DNA from: Micavibrio sp. UBA6147
GTDB taxonomy: Bacteria; Pseudomonadota; Alphaproteobacteria; Micavibrionales; UBA1664
Assembly: GCA_002423185.1 (NCBI GenBank)
Contig: DIUX01000002.1
Location: forward strand, 434,001 to 498,000
Direction of reading: 5' to 3'
Length of the DNA stretch: 64,000 nucleotides
The notes beneath the pieces were generated by a model. That model ran no database searches. It saw only the letters and a list, made by a program, of their open reading frames with translations, and was not told the origin of the DNA. Positions 1-9,330 of this stretch are shown here, piece by piece. The translations under genes were made by a program, and so were the position numbers. Every line of letters begins with the position of its first letter. Position 1 is the stretch's first letter.

Positions 1-321
1 GTACATCGCCAAAAAATTCTCCGGCCCCGTAAAGGCGGTTAAATCCACCAAGCCATTTTGGTCGGGACGCTTCATTTTTTCCCAAAATTCATCCAAGGGC
101 AAGCGCACCGTTACATAATGGTCGAGGCTGCTCTTCAAATAGGTTGTGTTATCCTCGTCATTCTTGCCGGACGCGTAATGCTTGATTTCCCCCACCGGAA
201 GAATCACGAAACGCGTGTCTTTTTGCTCCCCGCCGAATGAATAGACGATTTTGACGGCAAGTGCCGCCGAGGCGGCGCGGTTTTGGAATTTCGGTTTCAA
301 TGGCTGGGCAAACGTTTTCAT
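1..321 (-). CDS. Hypothetical protein, C-terminus cut by window edge
   Basis: The reading frame starts with ATG at 321 and stays open to base 1, giving 107 residues; the stop lies outside the window. The N-terminus is basic (MKTFAQPLKPKF) and is followed by a soluble-looking mixed sequence containing FGGEQKDTRFVILPVGEIKHYAS. There is no signal peptide or membrane segment. I do not recognise a family. No clear ribosome binding site precedes the ATG, so the start is moderately certain. It is transcribed in the same direction as the dihydroorotase gene that ends 162 bases upstream, and could be its distal operon partner. Confidence 0.55.
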   Translation of the reverse strand, partial: MKTFAQPLKPKFQNRAASAALAVKIVYSFGGEQKDTRFVILPVGEIKHYASGKNDEDNTTYLKSSLDHYVTVRLPLDEFWEKMKRPDQNGLVDLTAFTGPENFLAMY

Positions 322-483
322 AAATCTGTTTTAGCGCCCAAGAAAAAGAAAAGTCAATTTTTATTGCGACTTCCTCCCTTGTCTTGGCATCTTTGGTGTC
401 GGACGTGTTTGCTGGCAACCTTGCTCTCCTCCCCCCCTATGAACCCCGCATATTGCCTCCCCGCTCTTTTTAGAGCCGGAAGC

Positions 484-1860
484 CTAGGACAGCGCCTCAC
501 GAAAACGGACAGGCGCGCCGATTTTTTCGAGGAGTTCGCCGTCACGCATGACCGTCACGCCGCGGATCACCGTCATCACCGGCCATCCCTTGACCCGCAG
601 CCCGTCATAAGGCGTCCATCCGGCGCGGGATTTTTGTTGGGCATTGGTGATGGTATCAACGCGTTCCATATCCACAATCGTGAAATCGGCGTCATAACCG
701 GGGGCGATGCGGCCTTTGCCCGCGATCTGGTGAATCCGCGCCGGCCCATAGGCCGTCATGTCGACAAAGCGTTCAAGGCTGAGCCGCCCTTCATTGACAT
801 GGTTAAGCATAACAGGAACAAGCGTTTGCACCCCCGGGGTGCCGCTCGGGCTCTTGGGATAGGGCTGCGCCTTTTCATCCGCCGTATGCGGCGCGTGGTC
901 GGAGCCGAGAATATCAATCAACCCGCTTTGCACCGCCTTCCACAAGGCCTGACGGTGGCGCTCATCGCGGATCGGGGGATTTTGCTGCGCCAACGTGCCA
1001 AAACGTTCGTAACATTCAGGGGCGGCAAGGGTTAAGTGATTGGGCAAAACTTCGCAGGAGATGAGGTCTTTGTGTTCCTGAAGCAACGGCAATTCCTCCG
1101 CCGTTGAAATATGCAACACATGAACGCGGCGGCGTGTTTCGCGGGCGATGGCGATGAGGCGCTTGGTGCTGTTCACCGCCGCTTCGACCGACCGCCACAC
1201 GGGGTGCAGCCCGACATCGGCAAGCCCGTCGCCCAGCACGCGCCCCTTTGCCTCGCGCATCATGGCTTCGTCCTCCGAATGCACCGCCACGACGCGACGC
1301 CCGTGGGACAGCACCGCCCGCACCGCGTCATCGGTTTCGGTGAGCAAATCACCGGTGCTGGAACCCATGAAAATCTTCACCCCGCACACGCCCGCAAGGT
1401 TTTCCCATTTCGGCAAATGCCGCGCATTTTGTGCCGTGCCGCCGAAATAAAACGCGTAATCGCACCATGACCGCCCCGCCGCCCGCGCCATTTTATCGGT
1501 CAAGGCCTCCGGCGTCGTGGTCAGGGGCGTTGTGTTCGGCATTTCGAAAATCGCCGTCACGCCGCCCGCCGCCGCCGCCATGGTGCCGGTTTCAAGGTCT
1601 TCCTTATGCGTTGCCCCCGGTTCGCGGAAATGCACTTGTGTGTCAATGACCCCCGGCAATATGTGCAAGCCGTTGCAATTCAACCGTTCGCGGGCGCGTT
1701 CGTGAATGAGGCTCCCGATCTGCGCTATCCGCCCGTCCTTAATGCCAATGTCGCATTTCATCGTGCCGGACGGAAGCACCGCCGTGCCGTTTTCAAGAAT
1801 AGTGTCAAACTCGATGCCCGTGTCGGACGGGGTGATGACGGGTGCGGTCGGTGATGTCAT
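484..1860 (-). CDS. pyrC: Dihydroorotase, class I
   Basis: Cyclises N-carbamoyl-aspartate to dihydroorotate in cytoplasmic pyrimidine synthesis. The amidohydrolase pattern is plain: DTQVHFREPG near residues 74-82 carries the first metal-binding His-x-Arg, HVLHIS lies mid-protein, and GSDHAPHT near residue 335 carries the late Asp-His metal motif. At 458 residues it fits the multifunctional-complex type of dihydroorotase. I chose ATG 1860 (MTSPTAPV), preceded by AGGCAAGGC; a longer frame runs to 1923 but would enter the divergent uvrD start. Other cyclic amidohydrolases such as allantoinase are the main alternative, but the GSDHAPHT and GTPGVQ context favours PyrC. No pyrB is next to it in the window. 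Confidence 0.88.
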   Translation of the reverse strand: MTSPTAPVITPSDTGIEFDTILENGTAVLPSGTMKCDIGIKDGRIAQIGSLIHERARERLNCNGLHILPGVIDTQVHFREPGATHKEDLETGTMAAAAGGVTAIFEMPNTTPLTTTPEALTDKMARAAGRSWCDYAFYFGGTAQNARHLPKWENLAGVCGVKIFMGSSTGDLLTETDDAVRAVLSHGRRVVAVHSEDEAMMREAKGRVLGDGLADVGLHPVWRSVEAAVNSTKRLIAIARETRRRVHVLHISTAEELPLLQEHKDLISCEVLPNHLTLAAPECYERFGTLAQQNPPIRDERHRQALWKAVQSGLIDILGSDHAPHTADEKAQPYPKSPSGTPGVQTLVPVMLNHVNEGRLSLERFVDMTAYGPARIHQIAGKGRIAPGYDADFTIVDMERVDTITNAQQKSRAGWTPYDGLRVKGWPVMTVIRGVTVMRDGELLEKIGAPVRFREALS

Positions 1861-1929
1861 GATAAAAGCCTTGCCTGTGCGGTTCATTTGGTTCAATTTA
1901 ACCCGATGAACCCACAAACACAAAGACCA

Positions 1930-4197
1930 ATGTCACAGAATATCCCAACCAATTCACAGGGTAACGCACAGGGCAACCCTCAAGCCAGTAACAGCGCCCC
2001 CTATCTGGCGCATCTCAACCCGCCGCAGCGGCAGGCCGTGGAAACGCTGGATGGGCCTGTGCTTGTTTTGGCGGGGGCGGGAACGGGCAAAACCCGCGTC
2101 CTGACCACGCGCCTTGCCCATATTATCCACACATTCCGCGCCCAGCCACAGGAAATTCTCGCCGTCACCTTCACCAACAAAGCCGCCAACGAAATGAAGC
2201 ACAGGGTGAGCGAAGCCCTCGGCGGCGCGCCCGTTGAGGGGTGGTGGCTCGGCACGTTTCACGCCCTTGCGGCGCGGATGCTCCGCCGCCATGCCGATCT
2301 TGTCGGGCTGAGCAGCCAGTTCACCATCATCGACACGGATGATCAGGTGCGCTTGCTCAAACAACTCATTGACGCCGAAGGCATTGACGTTAAAAAGAAC
2401 AACCCGAAACTCGCCGCCGACATCATCAGCGGATGGAAAGACAAAGCCCTCACCCCCGACCAAGTCACCGACGCCATGGCGGGGGATGCGTTTAACGGCA
2501 AGCTGGCGCAGATTTACCGCATCTATCAATCCCGCCTGCGCACCCTCAATACATGCGATTTCGGCGATTTACTCCTGCATGTCATCACCATTTTTAAAGA
2601 CCCGCGCAACGCCGATTTACTGGCGCAATATCACCGCCGTTTCCGCTATATCATGGTTGATGAATATCAAGACACCAACGTTGCACAATATCTATGGCTG
2701 CGCTTGCTCGCCAAGGGCTCGAATAATATTTGCTGTGTCGGGGATGACGACCAGTCCATCTATGGCTGGCGCGGTGCAGAAGTCGGCAATATTTTGCGGT
2801 TTGAAAAAGATTTTGAGGGCGCAACCATCATCCGCCTTGAACAAAATTACCGCTCCACCGGCCATATCCTCTCCGCCGCCGGCGGGGTCATCGCCCATAA
2901 CCAAGGCCGCCTCGGCAAAACCTTGTGGAGCGAGGCAGGCGACGGCGAAAAAGTCACAATTCACGGCCTGTGGGACGGCGAAGCCGAAGCCCGTTGGGTC
3001 GGTGAAAAAATCGAGAATTTACAGCGTGAGGGCATCAGCCTGTCAGGCATGGCGGTTTTGGTACGCGCGGGATATTTAATGCGTGAATTCGAAGACCGTT
3101 TCATCCATCTCGGCCTTGCCTACCAAGTCATCGGCGGCCCAAGGTTTTATGAGCGGATGGAAGTGCGCGACGCGCTCGCCTATTTGCGCGTCACCATGCA
3201 ACCCGCCGACGACCTCGCGCTTGAGCGCATCATCAACACGCCCAAGCGCGGCATTGGCGATGCCACGGTGCAAACGCTCTACAGCTTCGCCCGCTCCAAA
3301 GGCATTTCACTGCACGAAGCGATTTTACAGCTCTGCGTCACCGATGAGATCAAACCGAAACAACGTCAGACCTTGCTCAACCTCATCAATGATTTTGCGC
3401 GCTGGCGCGGCTTGCTCGACCACACGCACCACGCCGAAATCGCCGGAATTATTCTCGATGAATCGGGCTATATCCAGATGTGGAAACAGGATAAATCACT
3501 GGAATCCCAAGGCCGCCTTGAAAACCTCAAGGAACTCGTGTCCGCGATGAGCGAATACGAAACCATGGGCGATTTCCTTGAACATGTCGCACTTGTTCTG
3601 GACAACAGCGACGACCGCAGCGTTGAGAAAATCAGCATCATGACCCTCCACGCCGCCAAAGGCCTTGAATTTGATTGCGTGTTCTTGGCGGGGTGGGAGG
3701 AAGGCCTGTTCCCCTCGCAACGGTCGATGGACGAAAGCGGCATGGCGGGGCTTGAGGAAGAACGCCGCCTCGCCTATGTCGGCATCACCCGCGCAAAACG
3801 GCGGAGCTTCATCACCCACGCCTCCAACCGCCGCACCTACGGGCAATGGATCAGTGCGATCCCGAGCCGGTTTATTGACGAACTCCCCGCCGACCACATC
3901 GAATATTCCAGCGACACAGGATTTGGCGGGTCAGGCGGCAGCGGCGGACGATCCTCCCATTGGGACAGCAGCGGTTTCGCCGCCAATGTGTCGCAACGTA
4001 TGCAAGACATCACCCGCAAAATCACCTCAACCCAAACCGGCAACGCCGACGGATTCATCAGCGGCATGCGAATCCGTCACGACAAATTCGGCGACGGAAA
4101 AATTGTCTTCGTGGATGGGCATAAACTCGACATCATGTTCGACCAAGGCGGGCGCAAACGGGTCATGGACTCGTTTGTCGAGATACTCGACGCCTAA
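1930..4197 (+). CDS. uvrD: UvrD/PcrA-type DNA helicase
   Basis: An SF1A 3'-5' helicase used in nucleotide excision and mismatch repair. Visible motifs in order are the Q motif (LNPPQRQAV), Walker A GAGTGKTR, motif II DEYQDT, motif III QSIYGWRGA, motif IV region LEQNYRST, and motif V/VI MTLHAAKGLEF with YVGITRAKR. The C-terminus has the UvrD tudor-like tail (GMRIRHDKFGDGKI to VEIL) after a Gly/Ser linker. Candidate starts are ATG 1888, 1906 and 1930; I chose 1930 (MSQNIPTN) because it leaves space for a promoter shared with divergent pyrC, giving 755 residues. The first 30 residues are Asn/Gln rich and poorly conserved in kind, so the start is the weak point. Confidence 0.93.
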   Translation: MSQNIPTNSQGNAQGNPQASNSAPYLAHLNPPQRQAVETLDGPVLVLAGAGTGKTRVLTTRLAHIIHTFRAQPQEILAVTFTNKAANEMKHRVSEALGGAPVEGWWLGTFHALAARMLRRHADLVGLSSQFTIIDTDDQVRLLKQLIDAEGIDVKKNNPKLAADIISGWKDKALTPDQVTDAMAGDAFNGKLAQIYRIYQSRLRTLNTCDFGDLLLHVITIFKDPRNADLLAQYHRRFRYIMVDEYQDTNVAQYLWLRLLAKGSNNICCVGDDDQSIYGWRGAEVGNILRFEKDFEGATIIRLEQNYRSTGHILSAAGGVIAHNQGRLGKTLWSEAGDGEKVTIHGLWDGEAEARWVGEKIENLQREGISLSGMAVLVRAGYLMREFEDRFIHLGLAYQVIGGPRFYERMEVRDALAYLRVTMQPADDLALERIINTPKRGIGDATVQTLYSFARSKGISLHEAILQLCVTDEIKPKQRQTLLNLINDFARWRGLLDHTHHAEIAGIILDESGYIQMWKQDKSLESQGRLENLKELVSAMSEYETMGDFLEHVALVLDNSDDRSVEKISIMTLHAAKGLEFDCVFLAGWEEGLFPSQRSMDESGMAGLEEERRLAYVGITRAKRRSFITHASNRRTYGQWISAIPSRFIDELPADHIEYSSDTGFGGSGGSGGRSSHWDSSGFAANVSQRMQDITRKITSTQTGNADGFISGMRIRHDKFGDGKIVFVDGHKLDIMFDQGGRKRVMDSFVEILDA

Positions 4198-4210
4198 GCA
4201 GCGACCTTCC

Positions 4211-4975
4211 CTAGCGTTTAGGGCGCGGGCGGAACGGGATGATTTTTGCGGAATCTTTCGCGGAATCTGCGCCGCTTTTTGCTTCGCACTGGGATCCGTT
4301 CTTTGCTCCGTTCTGGGCTCCGCTCTCAGCCGTGGCGTCCTGATTTTCTTGCGGGGCGGGCGCGCCAGTCAGGCTGCTGTATTTATGGCGGAAAAAGCTC
4401 ATATCAACCAAGCCTTCATGGCGCATGATGGCGGCGACTTCCTCGCCCGCATAACGCGGATCAAGCCTGTCCAAAACGGCTATATTATCGGCCTTCTTCA
4501 GCCAGTGATCCAATAACGCATCAACCGCCGATGCCGTGTTCATCGGCAAAAGGGCGAGGCATACAGATTTAAAATCAGAGTCATGCGGCTCTATGCGCAA
4601 TTGCTCCAACAGGTTTTCCTGAGCGTTGAAAATGCTGTCAACCGCCGAAGAATCGGCGCTGGCGGCGAGCAATAAAACAACATCCATCGCCGGTTCAATC
4701 GGCGCGGCGCACCGTTCCTGAAAATGCCGAAAAACCGATAAACGGCGGGCGAATTGATGGTGGTCGACGGCGTTGGGGTCGGACTTTTGATACGCCCGCA
4801 GAGTCAGAACCATTTGAATGTCCCGCCCCGCATTGAGCCAAAAAGCATCAACCAATTTGCGATAGCGTATATCCCCATTCCCCGTGCTTCGCGCCTGAAA
4901 AACGCTGATATGACTTTCTTTCGTGCCGCCATTGTTTTTGGGGGTGTTTTTATCGTCGCCGTCTTGTGCCATCAT
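4211..4975 (-). CDS. Hypothetical protein with KIIPFRPR tail
   Basis: A soluble protein of about 254 residues of unknown function. The core (residues 30-190) looks alpha-helical, with leucine-rich stretches and no signal peptide or membrane segment. The last 60 residues are low complexity (Ala, Asn, Gly, Ser, Lys) and end in KIIPFRPRPKR, a short basic proline tail. The gene converges on uvrD with 13 bases between stops. Three start codons lie side by side (GTG 4978, ATG 4975, ATG 4972) with no good Shine-Dalgarno sequence, so the exact N-terminus is open. I do not assign a function. Confidence 0.6.
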   Translation of the reverse strand: MMAQDGDDKNTPKNNGGTKESHISVFQARSTGNGDIRYRKLVDAFWLNAGRDIQMVLTLRAYQKSDPNAVDHHQFARRLSVFRHFQERCAAPIEPAMDVVLLLAASADSSAVDSIFNAQENLLEQLRIEPHDSDFKSVCLALLPMNTASAVDALLDHWLKKADNIAVLDRLDPRYAGEEVAAIMRHEGLVDMSFFRHKYSSLTGAPAPQENQDATAESGAQNGAKNGSQCEAKSGADSAKDSAKIIPFRPRPKR

Positions 4976-5126
4976 CACGCCATATTATTCTGTGCAGAGT
5001 ATGGCGTGATCCTAATCGAAAAGGCGGGGATTTTAAAAGTTTTTTGTGTTTTGGGGCTGGTCGAGCCGCGCTACCCATATTACAGTAAGAGCCGAGATAC
5101 AGACCGTCTTTAAAAGAGGAAAGACC

Positions 5127-6074
5127 ATGAAAACAAAAACAGCCGTCATTTTCGGCGGAACCGGTTTTATCGGCAAGATTTTGACCCATGCTTTGGTCAA
5201 GCGCGGCTATGTCATCGCCGTTCCCTCACGCCATGTTCAATCGGCCTATGCCGTGAAGACAGGCGCAAAAGTCGGCCAGATCGTGCCGATGCAGTGCAAT
5301 TTCACGGTACAAGACGTTGCCGCCGCCATCCCCGCGGATACTGACCTTGTGGTCAATTTAATCGGGGTTTTGGCTGAACGCAAAAAAGGCGACTTCCAAC
5401 GCGCCCACACCGATATTCCCGCCATGATTGCAAAAACATGCGCCGACAAAAATGTCGGGCGGTTCATTCATCTTTCCGCCCTTGCCGTTGACAAAGCACA
5501 ATCCAACTATGCCAAAACCAAATTGGCGGGCGAAAAAGCCGTTTTGACCGCATGCCCCGACGCCACGATTTTGCGCCCCAGCGTCATTTTCGGCCCTGAG
5601 GACGATTTCTTCAACCGCTTCGCGCAAATGTCGATTATCCTGCCCTTCCTGCCGCTCATCGGCGGAGGCCACAGCAAGTTTCAACCCGTTTATGTTGGTG
5701 ATGTCGTTGACGCCATCCTCAATGCCGCCGCCAAAGACGATGCAAAAGGCAAGATTTATGAGCTTGGCGGCCCTGAAATTGTCGACTTCAAGGCGATTTA
5801 TACCAAAATGTTCACCTATACCAAACGCCCGCGGGCGTTGGTGAACCTGCCTTGGGCGGTTGCGCGGATACAGGCCGCCTTTATGGGCGTATTACCCAAC
5901 CCGCCTTTGACCGCAGACCAGCTCCGCAGCCTCAAAACCGACAATGTCGTTGCCGAAAACGCCATGACGCTTCACGACCTCGGCATTGACGCCACTGCGA
6001 TGGACGTGATTTTGCCGCAATATCTGTGCCGCTTTCAACCGGGCGGTACGTTCGGCGATAAAAAAGCTGCCTGA
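5127..6074 (+). CDS. Complex I NDUFA9-like SDR-family protein
   Basis: An atypical extended short-chain dehydrogenase/reductase fold protein of 315 residues. The Rossmann NAD(P)-binding motif FGGTGFIG is at residues 9-16, followed by NLIGVLAE near 80 and FIHLSALAVD near 115. There is no clean YxxxK pair as in catalytic SDRs (YAKTKLAGE near 130 is closest). This matches the NDUFA9/39 kDa complex I subunit group common in alphaproteobacteria; its role there is assembly or stability, and here that is inference. ATG 5127 follows AGAGGAAAG at the right distance, so the longer frame from 5046 is rejected. It precedes surA on the same strand by 73 bases. Confidence 0.8.
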   Translation: MKTKTAVIFGGTGFIGKILTHALVKRGYVIAVPSRHVQSAYAVKTGAKVGQIVPMQCNFTVQDVAAAIPADTDLVVNLIGVLAERKKGDFQRAHTDIPAMIAKTCADKNVGRFIHLSALAVDKAQSNYAKTKLAGEKAVLTACPDATILRPSVIFGPEDDFFNRFAQMSIILPFLPLIGGGHSKFQPVYVGDVVDAILNAAAKDDAKGKIYELGGPEIVDFKAIYTKMFTYTKRPRALVNLPWAVARIQAAFMGVLPNPPLTADQLRSLKTDNVVAENAMTLHDLGIDATAMDVILPQYLCRFQPGGTFGDKKAA

Positions 6075-6147
6075 ACGGCGCGTACATCGACACGTACACC
6101 AAAACATTGTCCAACATAAAATACCCCAAAGGAAACGGACACTTTAT

Positions 6148-7413
6148 ATGATTTCTGCCTTACAACGCTTGGTTTTGACTTTGACTGTTGCGCTCTTGAC
6201 GCTCGGCTCCTTCGCGCACAGCGCGGCGGCGCAAAGCGGGGAATCCATCGCCGCCATCATCAATGACGACATCATTACATACAGTGACGTCACCCAACGC
6301 ATGGAGATGATCGTCAAGTCATCCAACCTGCCTGCCACCGAAGAATTCCGCAAACGGATCATGCCGCAAGTTCTTGATGCCCTAATTCAAGAGCAAATCC
6401 AGCTCCAAGAAGCAAAAAAACAAAACATCAGCGTCAGCGCCGAAGAAATTGAAAACGGCGTCCGCCAAATCGCGGCACAAAACAACATTCCCTTCGACCA
6501 GTTCCAAAAAATTCTCGAAGCTCAAAAAATTCCGATGGCTTCTATGCGCCGCCAGCTCGAAGCGCAGATTGCGTGGGGTCAAGTTGTTCAAAAAACCATC
6601 CGCCCGCAAGTCGTCGTCAGTGACCAAGACATCGAATCCGCCCTGAGCCGTATGCGCCAAATGGCCGGAAAAACCGAATATTTGCTCGCGGAAATTTTCC
6701 TTCCGGTTTCTCAACCGGAGGACGCCCCGTCCGTGCGGGCATTCATCAGCGGATTGCATGAACAACTGCGCCAAGGCGCGTCATTCCCCTCCATCGCGCG
6801 GCAATTTTCGGCTTCTGCTGGCGCTGCCCAAGGCGGCATGATCGGGTGGATGACCGAGGATACACTCGACCCCGCCCTTGCCGACGCCGTCCGTGTGCTG
6901 GGGCAAGACCAAATCAGCCCCGTTGTCCAAAGCCGTGACGGGTTCCATATTTTGCTCCTGCGCGGCAAACGCGCCTTGAATTTTGCCGATCCCGACGACA
7001 TTGCTCTGACGATCAAGGAATTGCGTCTTGGCCTCAACAAAGATGCCGGCCTCACCGAAAACAAAGCCCGCGAAGCCGTCGAAGCCCTCACGGGTTGCCT
7101 TGACATCGACCGCAAAGCCAGCGAATGGGGACAAAACGCCGAGGTCAAATCATACCGTGTACGCCTTGGCGAATTGCCGAGCGAACAACGCGCCGAATAT
7201 CAAGCCCTGTCTATCGGCCAAGCCGGCCAACCGGAAACCGAAGGCAATGTTCTGAAAACGCGCATGGTCTGCGGCAAAGACCTTCCGCAAGGCGAAGTGC
7301 CCGACCGCGATAACTTGATGCGCAAAATCGGCACTGAACGTGTCGATATTTTGCAAAAGAGCTTCCTGCGCGATTTATCGTCACAATCCTATATCGAAAG
7401 ACGTCTTCAATAA
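6148..7413 (+). CDS. surA: SurA-type periplasmic peptidyl-prolyl isomerase/chaperone
   Basis: A periplasmic chaperone that escorts outer-membrane beta-barrel proteins. A signal peptide is visible (hydrophobic residues 6-24, cut likely after AHSAAA). The mature N-terminus has the SurA chaperone signature (AAIINDDIITYSDV, then DALIQEQIQLQEAKK), followed by one parvulin domain around residues 180-280 (LAEIFLPV, GGMIGWM, SPVVQSRDGFHILLL). At 421 residues it is the usual alphaproteobacterial size. AAAGGAAAC lies upstream of ATG 6148. It sits just before rsmA, as in many proteobacteria, but no pdxA lies between them and no lptD precedes it. Confidence 0.9.
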   Translation: MISALQRLVLTLTVALLTLGSFAHSAAAQSGESIAAIINDDIITYSDVTQRMEMIVKSSNLPATEEFRKRIMPQVLDALIQEQIQLQEAKKQNISVSAEEIENGVRQIAAQNNIPFDQFQKILEAQKIPMASMRRQLEAQIAWGQVVQKTIRPQVVVSDQDIESALSRMRQMAGKTEYLLAEIFLPVSQPEDAPSVRAFISGLHEQLRQGASFPSIARQFSASAGAAQGGMIGWMTEDTLDPALADAVRVLGQDQISPVVQSRDGFHILLLRGKRALNFADPDDIALTIKELRLGLNKDAGLTENKAREAVEALTGCLDIDRKASEWGQNAEVKSYRVRLGELPSEQRAEYQALSIGQAGQPETEGNVLKTRMVCGKDLPQGEVPDRDNLMRKIGTERVDILQKSFLRDLSSQSYIERRLQ

Positions 7414-7510
7414 TGGCTACGCTGCTGCCATCGCGGCTGGCGCAACACTGGGCGTCATGCCCGCATGATGGCTTGAACGTACGCCCTCATCGCGACAAGA
7501 AACATACAGC

Positions 7511-8404
7511 ATGACCAACCACGCCGACACAAACGCCGCGATACAAGCCTTGCCGCCCCTGCGCGACATCATCACAACGCATGAATTGCGTGCCGAAAAA
7601 TCGCTGGGGCAAAACTTTTTGCTCGACCTCAACTTGACCGCCAAAATAGTCCGTTTAGCGGGCTCACTTGAAAACCGTGATGTGATTGAAATCGGCCCCG
7701 GCCCCGGCGGCCTCACCCGCAACATCCTTTTGCAAGGCGCCCGAAGCCTCACCGCGCTAGAAAAAGACCGCCGCGCCATCACCGCTCTTGCCAGCCTTGG
7801 CGAAGCCGCCGGCGAACGCCTCACCATTGCCGAACAAGACGCTCTGCAAACCGATCCCTCCACCATCGGACGTGAAGGCGAACGCCTCATCATCGCCAAT
7901 TTGCCGTATAATATTGCAACGCCGCTCCTCACCGCGTGGCTCACCCGCATATACGAACGCGGAACGGATGCTTTTCAGGGCATGGTTTTAATGTTTCAAA
8001 AGGAAGTCGCCGACCGTATTGTCGCAACCCACACCGACAAACATTTCGGGCGGCTCTCTATCCTGTGTCAATTTTTATGTGACGTACGGCGCGGCATGGA
8101 TATTCCCCCATCCGCCTTCACCCCCGCGCCAAAGGTTCACTCCACCGTCGTTGTCTTCACGCCCAAAAAGAACATTCCGGTGAAGCCGCCGCTCGCGGTA
8201 CTGGAAGCCCTCACCGCTGCCGCGTTTCAACAACGCCGTAAAATGATCCGCTCCAGCATGAAACCATACCTTGCACAGATCGAAGCCCTCGGCATCGACC
8301 CGACCTTGCGCGCCGAGAATATCAGTGTTGAGCAGTATCTCCAGATCGCCATGCTCTACGCGCAAGGCGCTCCACAGACAAACTATCCCACAGATCACTC
8401 ATAA
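7511..8404 (+). CDS. rsmA: 16S rRNA dimethyladenosine transferase RsmA (KsgA)
   Basis: Dimethylates the two adjacent adenines near the 3' end of 16S rRNA using S-adenosylmethionine. Visible motifs are SLGQNFLLD near residue 31, the SAM-binding EIGPGPGGLT near 58, and the catalytic NLPYNIATPLL near 127; the C-terminus has FQQRRKMIRSS typical of the family. Length is 297 residues, normal. It follows surA by 97 bases with no other gene between, and the next SDR gene starts 10 bases after its stop, so rsmA and the SDR are probably co-transcribed. Confidence 0.95.
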   Translation: MTNHADTNAAIQALPPLRDIITTHELRAEKSLGQNFLLDLNLTAKIVRLAGSLENRDVIEIGPGPGGLTRNILLQGARSLTALEKDRRAITALASLGEAAGERLTIAEQDALQTDPSTIGREGERLIIANLPYNIATPLLTAWLTRIYERGTDAFQGMVLMFQKEVADRIVATHTDKHFGRLSILCQFLCDVRRGMDIPPSAFTPAPKVHSTVVVFTPKKNIPVKPPLAVLEALTAAAFQQRRKMIRSSMKPYLAQIEALGIDPTLRAENISVEQYLQIAMLYAQGAPQTNYPTDHS

Positions 8405-8414
8405 GGCGTACGCT

Positions 8415-9215
8415 ATGTCAGCCCCTTCCCCCCGTTTTAAAAGCATCGCCATCACGGGCGCCAGCCGCGGCCTCGGTGCAGCTATGGCAGAAGAATTCGC
8501 AAGCAGCGGCGTATCCTTATTTTTATCCGCCCGCGACATGGACAAACTCAACAAAGTCGCCGATTTATGCCGCGCCAAAGGGGCGAACGTACACCTCACC
8601 GCCCTTGACGTACGCAGCAAAGACCAATCCGCGCAATGGATCGAAACCATTAACCGCATCGCCCCGCTCGACCTCGTCATCGCCAATGCAGGGATCAGCG
8701 CGGGCACAGGCGGCAACGAAAGCGGCGTGATGAGCAGCGAGTCCCCCGATCAAGTCGAAAATATTTTTGCCGTCAATTTTCACGGCGCACTCAACACCAT
8801 CTCCCCCGCCATTGAAGCCATGAGCAAACGCGGCAAAGGCCACATCGCCATGACCGCCTCCCTCGCTGGGTTTCGCGGCATAGCGGGCGCGCCCGCATAC
8901 TGCGCCAGCAAAGCCGCCCTCAAAACATACGGCGAAGGCCTGCGCGGTCAACTCGCCCCCGCCGGAATTGACGTCAGTGTCATATGCCCCGGCTTTGTCG
9001 AAACCGACATGACCGCCGTGAATGGATTCAAAATGCCGTTCCTGATGAAGGCCGCCAAAGCCGCCAAAATTATCCGCAGCGGCCTTGAACGCAAAAAAGG
9101 CCGCATCGCGTTTCCGCTCCCCATGCTGTTCGGCGTGTGGCTCCTCACCACACTCCCCGACGCCCTCGTCCACCGCCTGACGCTCAACGCCCCCGCCAAA
9201 CCCGCGCAAAAATAA
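8415..9215 (+). CDS. Short-chain dehydrogenase/reductase
   Basis: A classical SDR of 266 residues. Visible motifs are the cofactor-binding TGASRGLG near residue 14, NAG (IANAGIS) near 90, the catalytic Ser region MTASLAGFRG near 145 and YCASK near 160, and the PG motif ICPGFVET. The Asp after strand two is not decisive for NAD versus NADP. The C-terminal segment (PLPMLFGVWLLTTLP) is hydrophobic and may bind the membrane. Substrate unknown. ATG 8415 lies 10 bases after rsmA; the longer frame from 8271 overlaps rsmA and is rejected. Confidence 0.85.
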   Translation: MSAPSPRFKSIAITGASRGLGAAMAEEFASSGVSLFLSARDMDKLNKVADLCRAKGANVHLTALDVRSKDQSAQWIETINRIAPLDLVIANAGISAGTGGNESGVMSSESPDQVENIFAVNFHGALNTISPAIEAMSKRGKGHIAMTASLAGFRGIAGAPAYCASKAALKTYGEGLRGQLAPAGIDVSVICPGFVETDMTAVNGFKMPFLMKAAKAAKIIRSGLERKKGRIAFPLPMLFGVWLLTTLPDALVHRLTLNAPAKPAQK

Positions 9216-9238
9216 AGATATGTTTGAAGGATAAAGTC

Positions 9239-9323
9239 ATGGGGGGAAACGTCCCCCCATACCCCGCGATGCTCTTGGCACTGAACCCAAAACAACCGCG
9301 GGCGTGGGGGGCGTTCCCCCCAC
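9239..9323. repeat. Composite palindromic G-run repeat (REP/BIME-like)
   Basis: Two hairpins face each other. The first, 9239-9260, has arms ATGGGGGG and CCCCCCAT around AAACGT. The second, 9304-9323, has arms GTGGGGGG and CCCCCCAC around CGTT. Read on the minus strand the second copy resembles the first and a third copy at 26000-26019, including the following CCC/GCG bases. The two halves could also pair with each other (CCGCG near 9264 with CGCGG near 9299). It lies between two convergent genes, but the T-run is on the wrong side for a simple terminator, so a dispersed repeat is the better reading. Confidence 0.65.
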
Positions 9324-9330
9324 AAAAAAA

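Noticed and set aside
283..1035. 250-residue plus-strand frame opposite dihydroorotase
   Set aside because: It is antisense to a well-supported pyrC gene and its protein is Arg/His-rich with no domain, typical of a high-GC shadow frame.
9304..9330. Intrinsic terminator for the SDR or the GT9 gene
   Set aside because: On the plus strand the hairpin is followed by As, and on the minus strand the T-run comes before the hairpin, so neither direction has the terminator order.
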